The position numbers were made by a program, and so were the translations under genes. DNA of 64,000 nucleotides from Bacillota bacterium (GTDB lineage: Bacteria; Bacillota; Clostridia; DSM-8532), in NCBI GenBank assembly GCA_023443745.1, contig JAEZTB010000058.1, positions 248,001-312,000 on the forward strand. Direction: 5' to 3'. Below the pieces are notes generated by a model. The model was not told where the DNA came from. It did not search any database and was given only the letters and a program-made list of their open reading frames with translations. Each line of letters opens with the position of its first letter. Within the stretch, counting starts at the first letter, position 1. Positions 15,569 to 25,461 of this stretch are shown one piece after another.

Positions 15569-17953
15569 TTATTCAGAAAGAAACTCCATCTGCTTCCCTT
15601 CAGTAATCACACCTAAGTTCTCTTCATCATAAAACCTCCTATCCAAAGCAAGAATTCCTCCATTCATTAATGGATAAATTCCTTTGCCTATTTTTTTGAT
15701 GTCGTTTTCAAATAGGTTCACTGAGTATTGCTGAGCTTCCTTGATGTATGCTTTAAGCTCTTCAAAACTGCATTTTCCATTAATTTTTATAATTAGATCT
15801 TCGCCCTTATCATAAGGCACAAGCACACTGGTTGTATTGTTATCTATAACGCAGAAATTATCTCCTGCTGTCTTGAAAGCCTGATTTATAAGGTATTGCG
15901 AACGCTTCCCTTCCCTCCCTTCATAAGCCTCTGTCCCTTTGGGATTAGCAGATAACAGATCATACATACTTGTATTTAGGTTTATAATGTTATAATCCAT
16001 CTTGTCCTTTCTGCTGTAAAAATAGTATTGATAATACCGCTCCATCGTTTTAGGCGAGAGCAGATCATTATCATAGGCTCCAGGCTCCTTCTCATATTCG
16101 CCTAATATTCTTATGGTACAGTCCCTGCCTTCTTGAATATCTAGAAGCTTCGATAAATCCTCGTTCTTGATGTTTACAATATACACATTAGCACAGGATT
16201 TTTCTTTATGTCGATTACATCTTCCTGCCGCTTGTGCAATACCATCCAATCCGGCAATTGCCCTTATCACGCACTCAAAGGAAATATCCACACCAGCCTC
16301 GATAAGTTGGGTACTGATGCAGATTACTCTGTCATTTTCCAAATTTGATTTCAACTTGTCCAAAATTTTCAGTCTGTGCTTTGGGCACATACTGGTACTA
16401 AGATGAAACATCTGGAATTTCTTATGTTCGGGTAATATTGAATTGATCTCACCAAGTTGTTTAAAAAGATTTCTCGCTGATGTCTTGGTGTTCAGGATAA
16501 CAAGAGCATTTCTGATATTATCCATCTTTTCAAGTACAAATTCTGCTAGCCGACCAATTTCATACCCCCCGTTAATAAGGCTTGGTACAATATTTACCCG
16601 CTTAAATTGACGAAATTTTTCATCTACATCTTCTATGATATCAGCCGGGGAATCTATTTTTAATGGTCTACGTGTTTCTGATAGAAGCGGCTGTGTTGCG
16701 GTACATAGAATGATGGTAGCATTACATATCCTTGATAAAAAATTCAATGCGTTATTAAGCAAATGAACACACTTAATTGGAACTGATTGAATTTCATCGA
16801 AAATAATGATTGAATTGGCCAGGTTATGCATGCGCCTGATGTCTTGCGTTCCTCCTGCAAAAAGTGTATTTAAGAATTGTACCATTGTAGTCATGATAAT
16901 AGGTGAATTCCAGCGCTCCGTCAAAAGCTTGTAGTCCTCATTATCATTATCCGACACAAGGTTTGAATGGTGTTCCAGGATAACATCATCACGTTTTAAT
17001 ATATCTTTTATGACACGGGCATTCTGATCGATAATTGTTGTAAATGGTATAATGTAAAATATTCTTTCTTTTTTGAAGGCTTTAATTTTAGCATGCTCCA
17101 ATGCATATCTAAGGCTGGATAACGTCTTTCCTCCGCCCGTTGGCACACAAAGTCTGAAAATGCCCGGTTTATGCTGGGCAAAGTTCTTACAAGCATCGGA
17201 TATTTCTCGTCGAAGAATGCTTATTTTACTTTCTTTTATAAACCCTTCTATATGATGTTCTAATTTCTCTGATAGTTCTTCCCATAAATCACTTGTACCA
17301 CTATTGCTTTTTTCCTGCTGCCTATCTTCCATAAAATTGAAAGTATCCAGTCTGTCTGCGTCAATCAGGCATGAGAACAGATATTTTGCAACCAAATGAA
17401 AAGAAAAGGTATCTAATATCCTCGCTTCTTTTAGTCGATTAATAATCTCTATGACCTCATCTCGTGATTTGTAAAAACGTTCATTTATTTGTGGGAGCTT
17501 GACAACTTCCTTTGTAAAGTTCTGCAAACATTCATCAAATGAAATATCCTCTTTCGGATGAATCTTCTTATGTAAAGAATCTATACCTTCAGGAGAGATA
17601 ATATCAGAGAGTCCTCCATGGTGCGAACAAATCGCTAATGAAACAAGCTCTGTCGTGAGTTTTTGATAATTATCAATGGCAAAAAATTGGTCGAAGATTA
17701 GTTGGGCACCTCCAGAGGAATGATTCACCGTTCCTTTTAACGAATGATCATCTGGGTGTTCAGCACAGTAGCGAAGATACGTCTCAAATTCATCCTTCGC
17801 CTTTCCAAAATCATGCATTATTCCCATTAATCCAGCTGTGTTTTTTAAGCCTATCTTTGCTCCATAATCTTCACAAAGGTTGCAAACAGCTTCACAGTGT
17901 TCTGCAACAGTCTGCTCCACTTTTTTTTTCGTGCTGACGTGTGCAGGATACAT
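15569..17953 (-). CDS. cas3: CRISPR helicase-nuclease Cas3 (type I-C)
   Basis: A 794-residue effector that unwinds and degrades DNA once Cascade is bound. The N-terminal HD nuclease domain shows His19 (AEHCEAVC), His47-Asp48 (IMHDFGKAKDEF) and ICSHHGGLSD. The SF2 helicase follows: Walker A at 271-278 (PTGGGKTL), motif II as DEIQ at 386-389 and motif VI QAAGRCNRHKEK. It is the first gene of the cas operon. GGAG lies 13 bases before the ATG, a rather long spacing. About 60 bases further upstream is a broken ydcF-like fragment. No key residue seems missing. Confidence 0.96.
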   Translation of the reverse strand: MYPAHVSTKKKVEQTVAEHCEAVCNLCEDYGAKIGLKNTAGLMGIMHDFGKAKDEFETYLRYCAEHPDDHSLKGTVNHSSGGAQLIFDQFFAIDNYQKLTTELVSLAICSHHGGLSDIISPEGIDSLHKKIHPKEDISFDECLQNFTKEVVKLPQINERFYKSRDEVIEIINRLKEARILDTFSFHLVAKYLFSCLIDADRLDTFNFMEDRQQEKSNSGTSDLWEELSEKLEHHIEGFIKESKISILRREISDACKNFAQHKPGIFRLCVPTGGGKTLSSLRYALEHAKIKAFKKERIFYIIPFTTIIDQNARVIKDILKRDDVILEHHSNLVSDNDNEDYKLLTERWNSPIIMTTMVQFLNTLFAGGTQDIRRMHNLANSIIIFDEIQSVPIKCVHLLNNALNFLSRICNATIILCTATQPLLSETRRPLKIDSPADIIEDVDEKFRQFKRVNIVPSLINGGYEIGRLAEFVLEKMDNIRNALVILNTKTSARNLFKQLGEINSILPEHKKFQMFHLSTSMCPKHRLKILDKLKSNLENDRVICISTQLIEAGVDISFECVIRAIAGLDGIAQAAGRCNRHKEKSCANVYIVNIKNEDLSKLLDIQEGRDCTIRILGEYEKEPGAYDNDLLSPKTMERYYQYYFYSRKDKMDYNIINLNTSMYDLLSANPKGTEAYEGREGKRSQYLINQAFKTAGDNFCVIDNNTTSVLVPYDKGEDLIIKINGKCSFEELKAYIKEAQQYSVNLFENDIKKIGKGIYPLMNGGILALDRRFYDEENLGVITEGKQMEFLSE

Positions 17954-18012
17954 AATTGTTCACTTTCTCCTTCATAAATAATATAATGTAAATATTAATC
18001 GTTATAATTTCG

Positions 18013-18147
18013 CGGCAACAACACAAGGGTTGCAGAGCGGGGAGCTCAGCTCTATTTGGAGGGTTTGGCTCCTACTATAGCCTTTTCAGTCGGGTTTGAA
18101 CGTCTCACCGATAAGCTGTTTAACAAGCCGGAGGCTCGCATTTTTGC
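18013..18147 (+). pseudogene. Fragment of a YdcF-like gene (degraded duplicate)
   Basis: About 135 bases here match 19798-19936 of the intact YdcF-like gene at high identity (shared blocks include ACACAAGGGTTGCAGAGCGG and CGTCTCACCGATAAGCT). There is a 3-base deletion near the left end and scattered substitutions. The match stops at TTTTTGC, 7 bases before the stop codon of the TIR gene. Neither the 5' nor the 3' part of the gene is present, so it cannot be functional. Confidence 0.85.
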
Positions 18148-18153
18148 AATCTT

Positions 18154-19563
18154 CTAAAATACAGGCCGCTTCTCGCCTCCATCGGTGCGAATCCTGTACC
18201 AGGTTTTTTCTTTTTCATTCAAATAGTAGATACTATCATCGACGATATGGAGGAAATAGCCCGCATCACCTGTCAGCTTCACTTCCTGCATACCGTCGTT
18301 TCTCATCCTGTAAATGCCATATTCGAAGTCGTGTCTGGTATAATAAATCCATTCACCCGATACAATGAACCAACCGCAGGTAATGTCTGTCAATGTAGAA
18401 GGATAGGCCCCGTCCAACCTTACTCTAATGAGGCCGTTATTACAGGAATAATAAACCCAATCGTCCTGTATATCGAAATGGTAACATGCAGAGGTAAGCA
18501 GTTCCTTATTCCTGCCGTCCGTTCCAATCCTGTATAGTTTCATACAGTCACTGCTTTCGTCAAAGTAAATGGTATTGTCCAGAAACTCCGTTATCTTTTT
18601 GGCTATGGATCCAGGCTCCTTAGTATATGTGATCCAATCCTCCGAAACAGCAAGCTGATTGCATCTTTCATTGCAGATTTTTACATGTGAGCCTCCGTCT
18701 AGGTTCATTTTATATATCTGATATCTTTTCAGAAGTGAATGATACCTGCCGTAATAAATCGTGCCGTCCAAGACCCGGATAAATGAACACAGTTCCTTTA
18801 ACAGCAATTCTTTCCGGGTACCGTCAGTTTTGATTCGGCAAATGCCCGAATAGCTGATGTAATATATCCAGTCTTCAACTACGTTAATATTTTCGCAGGA
18901 ATCGTCGCAGATTTTAGTCCGTGCGCTTCCATCAGGCCTCATGCGAAAGAGCTTGCCGTCAAAATTGCTGTAATAGACCCAATCACCCCTATGTGCAAAT
19001 TTACCGCCGCTGATGAGATTTCCGGAAAGATTTCCCCTTCCATTAGCTAAAAAAGTCGGAAGGGGAACGTAATTTTCCTCCGCTTTAATTTCTGAACGGT
19101 TATCTCCATCCGCATTGCCATCGTTATGGGGAAGCTTCCTCATAAATACCTTATCTATTTTCTTGAAGAAGGTCTCATCATCCATCCTGTATTTAATGAT
19201 TGCCTGGGTGCTGCCGACCCTGAGCCTTATTCCCGGAGGCAAGCCGGTCTCTTCCATATGTATTGCCAGAAACGGCTTGTTTTCATCAATTGCGAAGTTG
19301 ATCTCATTGATGACGTTTTTGGATGCAGCCGAGTTTTTAGAGATAAAAACAACAAAGAAACTGCATTTTCCCAGTGCCTTGGCAATTTCATCCGGCCATT
19401 CGTTTCCGGGATCGATCCCTTCGTCATACCAGATGCGAAAGCCTTTTTTATGCAAGTATTCAATAATGAGATAAACCCTTGCCAAATCCTTGTGCGCGTA
19501 GCTGACAAACGCATAAGGATCGCTTCCTTTATAGGCTTCAAACATATTGCTTCGATCTTCCAT
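18154..19563 (-). CDS. TIR-domain protein with C-terminal DUF5050-like beta-propeller repeats
   Basis: A 469-residue protein from the ATG at 19563, which has GCGAGG 7 bases upstream; the frame is open 17 codons further. Residues of about 13-150 form a bacterial TIR domain (DPYAFVSYAHKDLARVYLII, KKGFRIWYDEGIDPGNEWPD, CSFFVVFISKNSAASKNVIN). A charged linker follows. The rest is a series of about 40-residue repeats with the pattern W-x-Y-Y-S/I ... R-x-x-x-D-G (GDWVYYSNFDGKLFRMRPDG, EDWIYYISYSGICRIKTDG, DDWVYYSCNNGLIRVRLDG), a propeller of the DUF5050 kind. No signal peptide. Bacterial TIR domains often act in phage defence as NADases, but the catalytic Glu could not be placed with certainty. It sits beside the cas operon, between two copies of ydcF-like sequence. 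Confidence 0.82.
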   Translation of the reverse strand: MEDRSNMFEAYKGSDPYAFVSYAHKDLARVYLIIEYLHKKGFRIWYDEGIDPGNEWPDEIAKALGKCSFFVVFISKNSAASKNVINEINFAIDENKPFLAIHMEETGLPPGIRLRVGSTQAIIKYRMDDETFFKKIDKVFMRKLPHNDGNADGDNRSEIKAEENYVPLPTFLANGRGNLSGNLISGGKFAHRGDWVYYSNFDGKLFRMRPDGSARTKICDDSCENINVVEDWIYYISYSGICRIKTDGTRKELLLKELCSFIRVLDGTIYYGRYHSLLKRYQIYKMNLDGGSHVKICNERCNQLAVSEDWITYTKEPGSIAKKITEFLDNTIYFDESSDCMKLYRIGTDGRNKELLTSACYHFDIQDDWVYYSCNNGLIRVRLDGAYPSTLTDITCGWFIVSGEWIYYTRHDFEYGIYRMRNDGMQEVKLTGDAGYFLHIVDDSIYYLNEKEKTWYRIRTDGGEKRPVF

Positions 19564-19703
19564 ATTAAGACCTCGCTGGCTTATTTTGACATACTCTAAA
19601 TAATTATATCTCAATGTGCAATAATCTCAAATAGTCCAAGCTAACTTTAAAATTGTCTTTAAAAAGTTTAACATGGAAATATAGACATCATTCAAAGGAG
19701 ACC

Positions 19704-20375
19704 ATGACACCCATGATTGATCACTACGCAAAAATAATCTGGAATTACCACCTGATGCACCATGAAATGGCAAAATCAGATTGCATCTTTGTTCTGGGCA
19801 GTAATGACACAAGGGTTGCAGAGCGGGGAGCCCAGCTCTATTTGGAGGGATGGGCACCGGTTATAGCCTTTTCTGGCGGGTTTGGACGTCTCACCGATAA
19901 GCTTTTTGACAAGCCGGAGGCTCAGATTTTTGCTGAGCTGGCTATTAAGATGGGAGTCCCGGAGGATAAAATCATAATAGAAGACAAGTCCACCAATACC
20001 GGAGAAAATGTCCATTTCACACGTGAAAAATTACTGAACAGAGGCATTACTCCTCAATCAATTATCGCTGTTCAAAAGCCTTATATGGAACGAAGAACCT
20101 ACGCGACCATCAAAAAAGTATGGCCTGAGATTGAGCTTCTTGTCACCTCTCCCGGGCTTACTTTTGATGAGTACTGCCATCAGTCCCCTCCTGCCGGCAT
20201 GTCCTTCCGTGAACTCATAAACGTAATGGTCGGAGACCTTGATCGTATCAGGGTATACCCTCAAATGGGCTTTCAGATCGCCCAAGAGATTCCGCACCCT
20301 GTAATCGAGGCTTTTGAAAAATTAGTTGAACTGGGCTTTACAGATCAATTGGTTTTTGGAAAAAGTTTATCATGA
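19704..20375 (+). CDS. YdcF-like (DUF218) protein
   Basis: A 223-residue protein of the DUF218/YdcF family. Typical motifs are SDCIFVLGSNDTRVAERGAQ, PVIAFSGGFGRLT, IEDKSTNTGENVHFTRE (the family's conserved S-T-N-T-x-E-N) and SIIAVQKPYMERRTYATIKK. Family members bind nucleotide-like ligands; the reaction is not settled. The ATG at 19704 follows AAAGGAG closely; an alternative ATG is at 19713. No signal peptide or membrane segment, so it should be cytoplasmic. A broken copy of its central part lies at 18013-18147 on the other side of the TIR gene. Confidence 0.86.
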   Translation: MTPMIDHYAKIIWNYHLMHHEMAKSDCIFVLGSNDTRVAERGAQLYLEGWAPVIAFSGGFGRLTDKLFDKPEAQIFAELAIKMGVPEDKIIIEDKSTNTGENVHFTREKLLNRGITPQSIIAVQKPYMERRTYATIKKVWPEIELLVTSPGLTFDEYCHQSPPAGMSFRELINVMVGDLDRIRVYPQMGFQIAQEIPHPVIEAFEKLVELGFTDQLVFGKSLS

Positions 20376-20448
20376 TAGTAAACCGCACCAATTTTATATC
20401 GTCTAATGGGTTAAAAGACTCTTCATCAATACCTAGGAGGTAAAGACG

Positions 20449-23400
20449 ATGTTGAAGAAAGTTATTGCTTGTATTCTAATTCTCGTTTTAGGAGTATCGG
20501 TTATGTGGTTTGCCAATCCCCTAAGCCCTGATATTAAGGCCTCCGCCGATACCTACAAAAGCGGATTTTCCATTGTCCCCGAAAAAGAGGATGACACTGG
20601 AGTATCCTTGGATAGCGGCTTTATATTAAGCTCAGAAGCAGAAGTAACACTGGATTATGTGAAGACCAATGTCACTCTGCGCGATGGAGCTTTGAGTATT
20701 ACGGCCATCTCAGGCGGCAAATACCTTTTAAAGCCTTCCGTAGCCCTTAAGCAAAATCAGGTTTATTTTATTGATGTCAAAGCTCAGGACGGAAGAACCG
20801 TAAGCTTCGTTTTCCAAACAAAGCGTGATTTCACGGTTCTCGGCAGCCTACCTGAAAATATGACCTCAGGCGTTCCCCTGGATACGGGAATAGAGCTCTA
20901 TTTCTCTTATCCGGATGTTCAGAACATCTCCAAGCACTTTGAAATCAGTCCCAAGGTAGATGGCCGTTTTGAAAGCAATGGTTATACTACTGTTTTTATC
21001 CCGAAAAAATTGGAAGCAGGGACACTGTATACCGTTAAAATCAAAAAAGGGCTCACTGCTGCAAAAGGCGCTGTAGTTCTGAACGAAGATTATATCTTTT
21101 CATTTGAAACCTCAGCCGACCCAAAGAGCACAGCCGACCCCTACCCCGGTTCTCTTTACATTAACAGCAACTGGCTCGAATTCGGAAGCACCGAAAAGCC
21201 AGCAGTTCCTTTCAACCTTTATTTGAACGGAAGCTCAGCTTCAGTAGATGTCACCCTCAAGCTTTATAGGTTCAGAACTTTGGATGACTTTATCAATGCC
21301 ATCCGACAGAAAGAAGAAGCCCCCTCATGGGCACCCTATGCAACAGGCAAGAGCATGATTGACACAAAGGGTATGGAAAAAGTACTGGATTTCAAACAGA
21401 GCTTTAATCTTGAAAGATGGCTTGAGAAGTATATGCTTTTCCCCGAGACTGTCGCTGAGGGCTTTTACCTGGTTGAACTAACCAGCGACAAGCTTGCTGC
21501 CCAAGCATTTATGCAGATTTCAGGTGTTGCAGCCTACTCCGTAAGCGATAAAAACAATACGCTTTTCTGGCTTAATGATCTTAAGACCGGAGCGGCCATC
21601 AGTGGCGCACAGGTCGGTATTCTCCCTCCTGCCCTGAGCGACAAGAGAATCTATAAAACAGACTCTTCCGGTCTGGTCAAGCTACCTAATGCCCGTAAAG
21701 CCGGTAACGATGATAAAATGACCCAGGATATCTACAAAGTAACTACTGCCGATGGCAAGGAAAGCCTTATCAATACAGGCTATTCCTACGACACAGACTA
21801 CACCTATTATTACCGTCCTTATAATGAGGGCCTTTACTGGCGCTATATGCAAACCGACCGAACCCTCTATAAACCTAATGATACTGTGGAATTCTGGGGC
21901 TTTATCAAGAGCCGCTTGAACAATTCCACTCCCGATGAGGTTACGGTTGAGCTTGCAAGCGGCGGCTATTACTACCCCATGAGGGCCAATATTATGAGCC
22001 GTTTCATGCCCTTCCTTTCAAATGCTTTAGAAACCTTTACCCTCAAGGCTGAAAATGGCTTCTATGACGGACGCATTCAGCTGCCTGCCCTTGATCCCGG
22101 CTCCTATACCATCACGGTTAAGGATGGGGATGAGGTACTTTCAAGCACCTATTTCAACGTTGAAAACTATATCAAGCCTCAGTATAAGCTTGAGATCAGT
22201 TCCGATAAGAAGGCTGTATTTGTAGGTGAAAAAATAACTTTCACCCTTAAGGCCACCTTTTTTGACGGAACACCTGTGTCCAATGTCCCCTTAAGCTACA
22301 GCATTAACACTTATTCAAAAACAGAGCAAAATAAAGGGGTCACCGATAAAAACGGTATTCTTAAAGTAGAATTCACACCTGCTTATGAAAGCAGAATGCA
22401 GGGCGAATGCTATTTTGGTATAAATGCCACTGCCCAATTCCCTGAAACCGGTGATGTTTCCGAGTACTATAATTTCAGAGTCTTCGCCAACGATATAGAC
22501 CTTCAGCCCCAGGGTGAGATCAAGGACAACAAGGGCGTGGTCAATGTCACAGTCAGTGCAATTAATCTGGATACCCTCAATGACGATGACCTGACCAATG
22601 ACAATTACAGAGGAGCACCTGTATCTGATCATAATCTTAAGGTGAAGCTTACCCGCATCATTTGGGAAAAGTATGAGACCGGTGATGAATACGATGCTAT
22701 AAACAAGGTTGTCAGAAAGACCTATGAATACCGCGAAAAACGTATTTCCGCAGGAGAAGGAAATCTTGTAACAGGTACAGATGGTACAGCGCACTATGAA
22801 TTTGCCATCAATCCCAATGAGGAAGGCTATTATATCGCGGAGATAACCACCAAGGATAAAAACGGAAGAGACATGAAGACTGAGACATGGCTTTACAAGA
22901 ATGGTAAAGGTTATCCTGAGACCAATGAGTATTTCTACCTTAAGGCTGACAGACAGTCCTATAAAGCCAATGAGACTGTCACCGTCCAGGTTGTCAACAA
23001 CAAAGAGGAGCCCCTTAAAGATATGCGTACCCTCTTTGTTGAAGCCCGCAACGGCATTCAGGGCTACAAGGTCATGAATCAGCCCACATTAAGCCAACCC
23101 TTCCCGGCATCCTATGCTCCAAACTATTATCTGGAAGGTATTGTCTTCAACGGCAAGAGCTATATTCAAACCAACTGCAATATTATCTACGACTATAATG
23201 AAAAGAAGCTGAATCTGAAAATCAAGACCGACAAGACCAGCTACAAGCCCGGAGAGAACATGACCATTACTCTGGAAGCCACCGATAAGGATGGTAAGCC
23301 TGTGGCAGCTCATGTCAACCTTTCCCTGGTGGATGAAGCCCTGTTGAAGCTTTCCGGCCAATACATTGACCCTCTGGCTTCGCTCTATAGCTGGATCGAC

Positions 23401-25461
23401 AGTGGTATCACCAGAAACTCCAACAATCGTGACGATGCTGTGAGGTTTGGCGGATTAAAAGGAGCCTCAAGGGCAGGCGGCGTAGCTGTTACCTTTAATG
23501 AATCCTTAAAAATGGATTCTGCCATGGAAGCACCAATGCCTGCACCTTCTGCTGCGCCTGAGGGGGGATTAATGGACACCGGAGCCGGTGCCGTCCGCTC
23601 AGACTTTAAAGATACCGCTTTGTTCAAGACCATAGCCTTAAGTGCCAACGGCCTTGGCTCCTATACCTTCAAACTGCCAGACAATATAACCTCCTTCAGT
23701 CTGGCTGCCGCAGCCGTATCCGGCGACCTTTACGCAGGCTCCGAAATCCAGTCGACCAAGGTCTCCATGCCCTTCTTTATTAACGATGCCTTGAGTCTGG
23801 ATTACCTTGTAGGTGATAAGCCTTTCATCGGTGTGACAGCCTACGGCGACGGTCTTCCCGAGAATGAGAAGGTAACCTTTGAGCTTACAATTAAAGAACT
23901 GCCTGACTTTAAGCAGACCGCTACAACCAAAGCCTTTGAGCGAGTTAATCTACCGTTGCCCACTCTGACCGAGGGTACCTTTACCCTGGTGATGTCAGCC
24001 AAGTCAGAATCGGGAAAAACCGATGCCCTAAGCCGTATTATCACCGTTTATCCTTCATACAGAACCATTGAAACCGCCACATTAAAGGACCTCGTTTCCG
24101 GTATGAAGATAGCTGCAGGAAAGAGCGGCCTTACAACACTGATTATCACCGATGCAGGCAGAGGCAGCCTTATTAGTTCACTTCACAGTCTTTCCTGGGA
24201 TTATGGCAAGCGTCTTGATCAGAAGCTTGTAGCTAATTATGCCAGAAAGCTATTAAAAGAAATCGTTAAGAACGATGCCTACTACCTTGATCCTTTAGAC
24301 GTAGTACCCTCCGAGTATAAGAATGAGGACGGCGGCTATGGCATACTCCCGTATGCCGGAAGCGATATGAGCTTCACCGCTCTGATTACGCCACTTTTAA
24401 AGGATGTAGCAGACGCCTCAGCCCTGAAGATGTACTTCTACAATGCCCTGCTTTCCGATAAAAACGTTCAAGCTGCCGCACTCTTCGCCCTGGCCGAGCT
24501 TGGTGAGCCCGTCCTGCTGGATCTTAACAGAGCCGCGGCAACAGAAAACCTTAAGCTGGACGACTACCTCTTCTTAGGTCTGGCCTATGAGGCACTGGGG
24601 GATACCGCCACCGCCACCGGTATTTACGAAAAGAAAATCACTCCTCATTTAGAGCGCAAGGACCCCTATATTCGTGTGAAGCTTGTGAAGAATGATACTG
24701 ATACTTCCTATCGTCAGACGGCTCTGGCTGCCGTTCTTGCATCCAGAATCAACAGTCCTGACGCAACAAAACTGTATGTTTACGTTGAAAACAATTATTC
24801 CAAGACCCAGTATGTGGGTGTTGAGAAGGTCCTGTATCTGATGGATAGGTTTGAAAAGCTTCCTGACGCCAAGGCAGGCTTCAGCTACAGCTTTGGTGGT
24901 AAGAGTTATACTGTAAATCTTGATAAAGGTCACAGTGAAGTCATCAAGGTTCCTTCTGTCAACATAGACCAGTTCAAAGTGACAGACGTTACCGGAAATG
25001 TTTCTGTACTGTCCCTCTACAACGCATCCTATACCGACAACGTGAAGAACGACTCCGGCTTGACCATGACACGCAAATACTACAATGCAGCAACTGGCAA
25101 GGAAACTACTACATTTGCGCCCGATGATGTTATTAAGGTAGAAATCAGCTATAATGTTGATAAAACAGCCATTGACAACACCTATGAGATCAGCGATTAC
25201 GCACCTGCCGGATTAAAGCCTCTGGAAAGCCCCTGGAACTTTGGCGTCAAGGATTTCACCGGCTGCTGGTATCGCCAGTTCGACGGACAGAAGGTCACCT
25301 TCGTGGTAGGTAAGAGCAAGGAAACGCCCAAGCCGCTGGTATACTATGCAAGGGTTGCAAGCCCCGGCGAATATGTGGCCGAAGGCACAGTGGCTCAGGG
25401 TTCCATTGTTAAATCAAGCATTGTGACTCTTGAAGATACTAAGATCGTGATTAAGCCATAA
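20449..25461 (+). CDS. Alpha-2-macroglobulin-like secreted protein without thioester motif
   Basis: A 1670-residue exported protein. The N-terminus MLKKVIACILILVLGVSVMW is a signal peptide or anchor. Ig-like domains follow (to about 220), then an MG2-type domain (YMQTDRTLYKPNDTVEFWGF, about 468-487), more macroglobulin-like domains, and an A2M core segment (TIALSANGLGSYTFKLPDNI, about 1065). The C-terminal part is helical and resembles the thioester-domain toroid. Where bacterial homologues have a C-x-E-Q thioester, this one reads YGKRLDQ (1252-1258), so the covalent trap seems absent. AGGAGG lies 8 bases before the ATG. No pbpC-like partner is adjacent. A role as a protease trap or envelope structural protein is inference. 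Confidence 0.82.
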   Translation: MLKKVIACILILVLGVSVMWFANPLSPDIKASADTYKSGFSIVPEKEDDTGVSLDSGFILSSEAEVTLDYVKTNVTLRDGALSITAISGGKYLLKPSVALKQNQVYFIDVKAQDGRTVSFVFQTKRDFTVLGSLPENMTSGVPLDTGIELYFSYPDVQNISKHFEISPKVDGRFESNGYTTVFIPKKLEAGTLYTVKIKKGLTAAKGAVVLNEDYIFSFETSADPKSTADPYPGSLYINSNWLEFGSTEKPAVPFNLYLNGSSASVDVTLKLYRFRTLDDFINAIRQKEEAPSWAPYATGKSMIDTKGMEKVLDFKQSFNLERWLEKYMLFPETVAEGFYLVELTSDKLAAQAFMQISGVAAYSVSDKNNTLFWLNDLKTGAAISGAQVGILPPALSDKRIYKTDSSGLVKLPNARKAGNDDKMTQDIYKVTTADGKESLINTGYSYDTDYTYYYRPYNEGLYWRYMQTDRTLYKPNDTVEFWGFIKSRLNNSTPDEVTVELASGGYYYPMRANIMSRFMPFLSNALETFTLKAENGFYDGRIQLPALDPGSYTITVKDGDEVLSSTYFNVENYIKPQYKLEISSDKKAVFVGEKITFTLKATFFDGTPVSNVPLSYSINTYSKTEQNKGVTDKNGILKVEFTPAYESRMQGECYFGINATAQFPETGDVSEYYNFRVFANDIDLQPQGEIKDNKGVVNVTVSAINLDTLNDDDLTNDNYRGAPVSDHNLKVKLTRIIWEKYETGDEYDAINKVVRKTYEYREKRISAGEGNLVTGTDGTAHYEFAINPNEEGYYIAEITTKDKNGRDMKTETWLYKNGKGYPETNEYFYLKADRQSYKANETVTVQVVNNKEEPLKDMRTLFVEARNGIQGYKVMNQPTLSQPFPASYAPNYYLEGIVFNGKSYIQTNCNIIYDYNEKKLNLKIKTDKTSYKPGENMTITLEATDKDGKPVAAHVNLSLVDEALLKLSGQYIDPLASLYSWIDSGITRNSNNRDDAVRFGGLKGASRAGGVAVTFNESLKMDSAMEAPMPAPSAAPEGGLMDTGAGAVRSDFKDTALFKTIALSANGLGSYTFKLPDNITSFSLAAAAVSGDLYAGSEIQSTKVSMPFFINDALSLDYLVGDKPFIGVTAYGDGLPENEKVTFELTIKELPDFKQTATTKAFERVNLPLPTLTEGTFTLVMSAKSESGKTDALSRIITVYPSYRTIETATLKDLVSGMKIAAGKSGLTTLIITDAGRGSLISSLHSLSWDYGKRLDQKLVANYARKLLKEIVKNDAYYLDPLDVVPSEYKNEDGGYGILPYAGSDMSFTALITPLLKDVADASALKMYFYNALLSDKNVQAAALFALAELGEPVLLDLNRAAATENLKLDDYLFLGLAYEALGDTATATGIYEKKITPHLERKDPYIRVKLVKNDTDTSYRQTALAAVLASRINSPDATKLYVYVENNYSKTQYVGVEKVLYLMDRFEKLPDAKAGFSYSFGGKSYTVNLDKGHSEVIKVPSVNIDQFKVTDVTGNVSVLSLYNASYTDNVKNDSGLTMTRKYYNAATGKETTTFAPDDVIKVEISYNVDKTAIDNTYEISDYAPAGLKPLESPWNFGVKDFTGCWYRQFDGQKVTFVVGKSKETPKPLVYYARVASPGEYVAEGTVAQGSIVKSSIVTLEDTKIVIKP

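Noticed and set aside
15569..17953. Cas3 motif II DEIQ as a sign of an inactive helicase
   Set aside because: D-E-x-Q/H variants occur in active Cas3 helicases; the catalytic Asp and Glu are present.
18154..20375. A multi-gene TIR defence system such as Thoeris
   Set aside because: No SIR2-like or other effector partner lies next to the TIR gene; YdcF-like proteins are not known partners.
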